Shown here piece by piece: positions 59,538 through 64,000 of a DNA stretch of 64,000 bases. The stretch covers positions 439,880 to 503,879 of the forward strand of contig NZ_KB907499.1 of NCBI RefSeq assembly GCF_000382065.1. Direction: 5' to 3'. The DNA comes from Stenotrophomonas hibiscicola ATCC 19867. Lineage in GTDB: Bacteria; Pseudomonadota; Gammaproteobacteria; Xanthomonadales; Xanthomonadaceae. Numbering within the stretch: position 1 is the first letter of the stretch; every line of letters starts with the position of its first letter. The notes beneath the pieces were generated by a model. It was not told the origin of the DNA, ran no database searches, and saw nothing but the letters and a program-made list of their open reading frames with translations. Position numbers and translations under genes: made by a program.

Positions 59538-62500
59538 ATGCGCGCCATGCGTGGCCGCCCCTTCCCGTTCCTGCGTCGCCTGCCGGCGCTGCTGACGTGC
59601 CTGCTGCTGTTGACCGCCCTGCCCGCCCTTGCCGTGCAGCGCCCGCCGGTGAGCGGTGGCCTGCCCGATTACGAACATACCGCCTGGCGTGTCGGCCAGG
59701 GCGCCCCAGGCGATATATGGGACATTGCCCAGGACCGTGAGGGCCTGTTGTGGCTGGCTACCGGCTCGGGCCTGTACCGCTTCGATGGCCGTCGCTTCGA
59801 ACGGCAGGCAGCGCCCGTCGGTAGCCAGTTCCCGTCCACCAACATGGTCACGCTGGCGCATGCCGCCGACGGCGCCCTGTGGATCGGCTACTTCCAGGCC
59901 GGCATCAGCCGCTTCGCGCAGGGACGGCTGCACAGCTACGGCCGTGAGCAGGGGGTGCCGGTCGGCGTGGTGCCGCGCTTCAGCCAGGATCGCGATGGCC
60001 AACTCTGGGCGGCGATCAATGGCGGGCTGCGCCGCTTTGACGGACACCGCTGGCAGCCACTGCCGGCCGCTGCCGGCCTGCCCGAGCACCGTGTGCAGTG
60101 GGTGCTGCACGACAGCCGGGGCAGGTTCTGGGTGCTGGCCGGCCTGAAGATCTGGATGCGCGCGGCGGGCCAGACCGCGTTCGAGGACACCGGCATCGCG
60201 GTCTCGCAGATGGCGACGCTGGCCGAAAGCCCGCAGGGTGAAGTGTGGCTGGCCGACCGGGTGCGCGGCACCTCGCCACTGGCGAACGCGCAGGGTCTGC
60301 TGGCAGACAGCGAACGTGAGGCACGGCGGCTGCCGGAACTGGTCGCTGCGCGCCTGCAGTTCACTGCCGATGGCGCGCTGTGGGCCACGATGAGTCCGCA
60401 CGGCGGCGTTGCCCACATCACCTTCGCCGGCACCCGGGCCGTGCGCATGGAACGCTTCGATTCGCCGCAAGGACTGACCGCCACCTCGGCCGTGCCGATC
60501 ATCGTCGATCGCGAAGGCAATCTCTGGATTGGCACCAATCTCGGCCTCAACCGTTTCCGCGCACGCAGCGTGCACACCCTGGCGGTGGGTCCAAGCGATC
60601 CCTACCGCTCGCTGGTACGGGCCAGCGATGGCCGCGTGTATGGCTATGGCGAAGACCTCAAGCCCTACGACCTGCGGCGCACCCTGCTGGATGGCAGCGC
60701 CACGCAGCTGCAGGCTGCCGCGCGCCAGGCACCCACGCCGATCTGGCAGTTCGACTGGGTCAACCTCGCGCGCACGGTCGCCGGCCACACCACATTGATC
60801 CCGCTGCCGGCGCCGTTCACCGGGCAGCCGCTGCATGCCCTGTTGTTCCCCGATGACGGACAGGCCTGGGTCTGCACCGGCGAACGCGGGGTGCTGCACT
60901 ACCAGCATGACCAGTGGCAACGTGAAATCCGCCTGCCCGAGCAGGCCTGCTCATCGCTGGCGCTGGATGCGGATGGCCAGCTGCTGCTCGGCTATGCCGA
61001 TGGCCGCCTGCGCCGCCTGGGTGCGAATGGCACCGAGAGCTTCGACTCCGGGGACGGCCTGTCGGTAGGGCCGATCACCGCGATGCTGCACCACCGGGAC
61101 CTTCTGCTTGTCGCCGGCGAGGCCGGGCTGGCAGCACGCCTGGGCAATGGCCGTTTCGTTCCGGTGCGCACTGACATGGCCGGCGTACTGGAAGGCATCA
61201 CCGGCATGGTCACCGATGCACATGGATACCTGTGGCTCAACGGCAGCCGTGGCCTGGTTCGCCTGGAAACCGGCCTGCTGCGCCGCGCCGTGCGCAGCGG
61301 CCTGCCGGTCATGCCACGCCTGTTCGACGCAGCTGACGGCATGCCGGGCATTGCCCTGCAGAGCGGACCGATCGCCACCGCAACGCTGGCCGACGACGGC
61401 CTGCTGTGGTTGGCCACCAACCAGGGCCTGGCCTGGCTGGACACCACCCGCTCGCACGTCAATACGATGGCTCCCAGCGTGCGCATCGGCGAGGTGCTGT
61501 ATGGCAGCGAGCACGCGCCGCTACGCGATGGTCTGCGCCTCCCGGCCGGCACCAGCCAGCTGCAGATCGATTACGTGGCGCTGTCGTTGGCACGTCCGGA
61601 GCGCAACCGATACCGCTACCGCCTGTCGGGCGTGGATGACGGCTGGCAGGACGCTGGCAGCAGCACACGTGCGTATTACACCAACCTCGCGCCCGGCAGC
61701 TACCGGTTCGAGGTGGAAGCCGCCAACGAGGATGGCATCTGGAGCACCGCACCGGCCAGCCGCAGCTTCCGCATCGCTCCCACCTTCATGCAGACCCTGT
61801 GGTTCAAGCTGCTGTGCACCGCCGCCGTGCTTGCACTGCTGGTGCTGGCCGTACGCATCCGCAGCGGCCAGCTGGCAGCCTTGTTCCGCGCGCGCCTGCA
61901 GGAGCGCAACGGCGAACGCGAACGCATCGCGCGCGACCTGCACGACACCCTGCTGCAGGGTAGCCAGGGCCTGATCCTGCGCCTGCACGCGATCAGCCAG
62001 TCAGCGCAGACGCCGGAACCGGTGCGCAGCCAGCTTGAGTCAGCGATGCAGCTGGCCGAGCGCAACCTGGCCGAGGGTCGCGAGCGGGTAAATGCGCTGC
62101 GCGAGGCGCCGTTCGCGGGCCGCGACCTCGCTTCGGCGCTGGCCGACGTGCACGCCGAATACGCCGGGCATGGCATCAATCCCCTGCGCCTGACCGTGGA
62201 AGGCGCGACGCCACCGCTGCAGGCCGACGCGGCCGAGGAGGTGTTCCTGATCGGGCGCGAGGCCATCCGCAATGCGCTGCGTCATGCCAACGCCAGCGCC
62301 ATCGAAGTGGAACTTTCCTACGGAACGCGCTGCTTCCTGCTGCACGTGCGCGACGATGGCGTGGGCATCACCCACGAAAATGCCGGCCATGGCCATTGGG
62401 GCCTGCAGGGCATGCGTGAGCGCGCCCAGCGCCTCGGCGCGGAACTGCAGCTGTGGACCCGCCCCGGGCTGGGTACCGAAGTCGCGCTGGCAGTTCCGGC

Positions 62501-62567
62501 CCGGCGGCTGTATCAGCGCCGCCGATCGCGTTGGCATTGGCCCTGGAGTAGAGAAAACCATGACTGA
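59538..62567 (+). CDS. Sensor histidine kinase with beta-propeller periplasmic domain
   Basis: A 1,009-residue kinase with a signal peptide (ALLTCLLLLTALPALA). Residues about 50-620 carry repeated propeller blades (DREGLLWLATGSGLYRFDGRRFE, DGALWIGYFQAGISRF, REGNLWIGTNLGLNRF). A Y_Y_Y domain follows (NRYRYRLSGVDDGWQDAGSSTRAYYTNLAPGSYRFEVEA), then one membrane helix, then the HisKA_3 helix with phosphorylated His802 (ERIARDLHDTLLQ) and an ATPase domain (LIGREAIRNALRHANAS, GHWGLQGMRERAQ). The two Met start codons are three residues apart. It overlaps the response regulator by 8 bp. Confidence 0.9.
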   Translation: MRAMRGRPFPFLRRLPALLTCLLLLTALPALAVQRPPVSGGLPDYEHTAWRVGQGAPGDIWDIAQDREGLLWLATGSGLYRFDGRRFERQAAPVGSQFPSTNMVTLAHAADGALWIGYFQAGISRFAQGRLHSYGREQGVPVGVVPRFSQDRDGQLWAAINGGLRRFDGHRWQPLPAAAGLPEHRVQWVLHDSRGRFWVLAGLKIWMRAAGQTAFEDTGIAVSQMATLAESPQGEVWLADRVRGTSPLANAQGLLADSEREARRLPELVAARLQFTADGALWATMSPHGGVAHITFAGTRAVRMERFDSPQGLTATSAVPIIVDREGNLWIGTNLGLNRFRARSVHTLAVGPSDPYRSLVRASDGRVYGYGEDLKPYDLRRTLLDGSATQLQAAARQAPTPIWQFDWVNLARTVAGHTTLIPLPAPFTGQPLHALLFPDDGQAWVCTGERGVLHYQHDQWQREIRLPEQACSSLALDADGQLLLGYADGRLRRLGANGTESFDSGDGLSVGPITAMLHHRDLLLVAGEAGLAARLGNGRFVPVRTDMAGVLEGITGMVTDAHGYLWLNGSRGLVRLETGLLRRAVRSGLPVMPRLFDAADGMPGIALQSGPIATATLADDGLLWLATNQGLAWLDTTRSHVNTMAPSVRIGEVLYGSEHAPLRDGLRLPAGTSQLQIDYVALSLARPERNRYRYRLSGVDDGWQDAGSSTRAYYTNLAPGSYRFEVEAANEDGIWSTAPASRSFRIAPTFMQTLWFKLLCTAAVLALLVLAVRIRSGQLAALFRARLQERNGERERIARDLHDTLLQGSQGLILRLHAISQSAQTPEPVRSQLESAMQLAERNLAEGRERVNALREAPFAGRDLASALADVHAEYAGHGINPLRLTVEGATPPLQADAAEEVFLIGREAIRNALRHANASAIEVELSYGTRCFLLHVRDDGVGITHENAGHGHWGLQGMRERAQRLGAELQLWTRPGLGTEVALAVPARRLYQRRRSRWHWPWSRENHD

Positions 62568-63213
62568 GTCCCCTGCCCCGATCGGCGTGCTGGTGGTCGA
62601 CGACCACCCGCTGCTGCGTGATGGCCTGGCGGCACTGTTGGGCGCTCATGCCGACCTGCGCCTGCTCGGCGAAGCCGCCGATGGCGAAGAAGCCATCGCA
62701 CGCTACCAGCAGTTGCAGCCTGACGTCGTGCTGATGGACCTGCAGATGCCCCGCCTGGATGGTGTGGAAGCCATCGTGCGGATCCGCGCGCTGGACCCAC
62801 GCGCACGCATCATCGTGCTGACCACCTATCGCGGTGACGTACGTGCGGTGAGGGCACTGCAGGCCGGCGCCAGCGCGTATCTGCTGAAGGACATGCTGCG
62901 CCACGAACTGGTCGACACGATCCGCATGGTGGCCGGTGGCCGCCGTGCGCCGATTCCTCCAGCGGTGGCCGCCAGCATCGCCGCGCATGTGATCGAAGAC
63001 CGCCTGTCACCGCGCGAGACCGAGGTACTGCGGCACGTGGCCGGAGGGCTGTCGAACAAGCGCATCGGCGAGCGCATGCAGATTTCGGAGCAGACGGTGA
63101 AGGCGCACATGAAAAGCCTGATGGACAAGCTCGGCGTGGGTGATCGCACCCATGCGGTCACCCAGGCGCTGCGGCGCGGCATCATCAGCCTGGACGACAG
63201 CGGGCACGATTAG
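62560..63213 (+). CDS. LuxR/NarL-type response regulator
   Basis: A 217-residue two-component regulator. The receiver has the acidic pair Asp14-Asp15 (VVDDHP), the phosphoacceptor Asp60 (DVVLMDLQMPRLDG) and a conserved Lys in AYLLKDML. The C-terminal LuxR helix-turn-helix reads LSPRETEVLRHVAGGLSNKRIGERMQISEQTVKAHMKSLMDKLGV. It should be phosphorylated by the kinase encoded just before and bind DNA as a dimer. The stop codon's G begins an 11-base G-run. Confidence 0.92.
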   Translation: MTESPAPIGVLVVDDHPLLRDGLAALLGAHADLRLLGEAADGEEAIARYQQLQPDVVLMDLQMPRLDGVEAIVRIRALDPRARIIVLTTYRGDVRAVRALQAGASAYLLKDMLRHELVDTIRMVAGGRRAPIPPAVAASIAAHVIEDRLSPRETEVLRHVAGGLSNKRIGERMQISEQTVKAHMKSLMDKLGVGDRTHAVTQALRRGIISLDDSGHD

Positions 63214-63253
63214 GGGGGGGGGGTTCGGCAGGGCCTGCAGCCCTGCACCCGCG

Positions 63254-63279
63254 GTAGTGCCGGCCGCTGGCCGGCAACC
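63254..63279. repeat. SMAG repeat
   Basis: A single GTAGTGCCGGCCGCTGGCCG copy, the same type as those at 2824 and 52,581. Confidence 0.8.
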
Positions 63280-63320
63280 TCAACAGCAAAATCAAAAGCG
63301 GGCTCTCCGTGGGATGGCGC

Positions 63321-63412
63321 GGCGGTGTCGGACTGCGGGGACGCTGCAAGTACGTCCCTGTAAGCTTGGCAGCCGCATCCATGCGGCTGACACCCCGCAC
63401 TCCGACACCGCC
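63321..63412. repeat. Intergenic palindromic element with 20-bp arms
   Basis: GGCGGTGTCGGACTGCGGGG (63,321) pairs with 63,393-63,412 at 19 of 20 bases. The interior holds ACGCTGCAAG and the hairpin CAGCCGCATCCATGCGGCTG, the same plan as the element at 2654. Confidence 0.7.
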
Positions 63413-63441
63413 CCACCTCTGACAGATTCCGATGGCGGTTG

Positions 63442-63464
63442 GTAGGTGTCGACCTTGGTCGACA
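63442..63464. repeat. SMAG-like palindrome
   Basis: GTAGGTGTCGACCTTGGTCG followed by ACA: a GTAG head with an inverted GTGTCGACC arm. It belongs with the SMAG-type repeats. Confidence 0.65.
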
Positions 63465-63490
63465 CTTCTGTCAGATATCGAAATCAATCA

Positions 63491-63531
63491 GGGGTCAGAT
63501 CCGTTTTCCGAAGGAAAACGGATCTGACCCC
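63491..63531. repeat. Palindrome of the GGGGTCAGATCC type
   Basis: A 41-bp palindrome starting GGGGTCAGATCCGTTTTCC, perfectly matched in both arms. A degraded relative lies at 7567-7605. Confidence 0.75.
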
Positions 63532-63567
63532 AAGAGCCATTCCAACAGACCGCAGGAACCTGTCGAA

Positions 63568-63822
63568 GGCGGGGTGGGTCCGGTTGCGGGGGCGTGAGCG
63601 CCATGGGCCCGAGGCATGCCTCGGGCGGGTTGGGCAGGACGCCCAACCCCGGTCTTGCCGTGTGCGCAGGACAGCGCACACGAGCAAGGCGCGACCGAGC
63701 CCCCATGGGTGAGGGCGCTTCGCTTGCGAAGCATTGCTTCGCAAGCGCCCGAACGCCCAGCCGCCAGCGGCTGGGCCGGACTGGGGATTCACGGCGTCCC
63801 CCGCAACCGGACCCACCCCGCC
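63568..63822. repeat. 255-bp element with 25-bp inverted arms and nested hairpins
   Basis: Perfect 25-bp arms at 63,568-63,592 and 63,798-63,822. Inside are CCCGAGGCATGCCTCGGG (63,608), GGGTTGGGC/GCCCAACCC, GTGTGCGC/GCGCACAC, a GCTTGCGAAGC stem and GCCCAGCCGC/GCGGCTGGGC. It is a larger relative of the elements at 2654 and 63,321. Confidence 0.7.
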
Positions 63823-63906
63823 TCCCTACAGGAACCCCGCTGTTGCTGTTGCTGTTGCTGTTGCCTCCAGCAGGTGCAGGGCTGCAAGCCCTGCCAAACA
63901 CCCCCC

Positions 63907-64000
63907 TTACTTCAAGCGCAGCAGCAGGCTGCCGCCCGCACACACCACCGCCAGCCAGGCCACGCCGTGCCACCCCCACTGTGCCAGCGCCAGGCTGCCC
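63907..64000 (-). CDS. 3' end of a membrane-protein gene (possibly MFS)
   Basis: The minus strand is open from the window edge to a TAA at 63,907-63,909. The last 30 residues are hydrophobic with a short basic end (HGVAWLAVVCAGGSLLLRLK), like the final helix of an MFS or similar transporter. Only this tail is visible, so the family is a guess. Confidence 0.5.
   Translation of the reverse strand, partial: GSLALAQWGWHGVAWLAVVCAGGSLLLRLK

Larger units (their letters stand above)
63214..63906. other. 693-bp gene-free repeat mosaic
   Basis: No gene is supported here. It holds an 11-G run (63,213-63,223), a SMAG copy (63,254-63,279), three palindromic elements, two more palindromes and a (TTGCTG)n tract near 63,842-63,863. 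Inverted copies of GGCAGGGCNTGCAGCCCTGC bound it at about 63,228 and 63,873. Confidence 0.7.

Overview
This window looks like chromosomal DNA of a Stenotrophomonas maltophilia-group bacterium (Xanthomonadaceae). The evidence is high GC, dense gene packing, two TonB receptors, a Tad pilus locus, and above all many short intergenic palindromes beginning GTAG (GTAGATCCACGCC..., GTAGAGCCGAGC..., GTAGTGCCGGCC...) that match the SMAG repeats known from S. maltophilia. No rRNA, tRNA, CRISPR array, prophage or intact insertion sequence was seen.

Left third (1-31 kb): housekeeping, stress and metal genes. A partial luciferase-like monooxygenase and a GNAT acetyltransferase are followed by a thioredoxin-fold lipoprotein. 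A sodA - flavin reductase - TPR operon has a SoxR-like promoter. Next come a membrane fatty-acid desaturase with its ferredoxin-reductase partner and a divergent DesT/FabR-type TetR regulator, then mntR/mntH manganese control and import. An nrdA-nrdB-flavodoxin-thioredoxin operon for ribonucleotide reduction lies behind two possible NrdR boxes. The rest is a quinone reductase, a TonB receptor, a BCCT transporter, a VOC protein, an mdtJI-type SMR pair with a divergent LysR regulator, an M14 peptidase, a Fur-boxed FecA-like receptor, a ClC channel, an MgtC-like protein and a MerR/methyltransferase pair.

Middle (30.5-51 kb): surface structures. A 1,701-residue trimeric autotransporter adhesin on the minus strand is followed by an OmpA/SmpA lipoprotein that resembles TpgA of Acinetobacter. 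An AraC regulator lies upstream. Then comes a complete plus-strand Tad (Flp pilus) locus: flp, tadV, tadE, cpaB, cpaC, cpaE, cpaF, tadB, tadC, tadD, a DUF3613 gene and tadG. A DUF2968 gene follows.

Right third (51-64 kb): a DUF4124 protein and an alpha/beta hydrolase, then a tight minus-strand operon (DoxX-like, AraC, isochorismatase-type hydrolase, DoxX, amidohydrolase with a Tat-like leader, alginate-export-type porin, MFS exporter). Divergent from it is a beta-propeller sensor kinase with a LuxR-type response regulator. Three copies of a CCTACCC motif lie around the divergent promoters. This block is the best candidate for an undescribed system: sensing, uptake, hydrolysis and export of an unknown small molecule. 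The last 0.7 kb is a dense mosaic of nested palindromes, followed by the 3' end of a membrane-protein gene running off the window.
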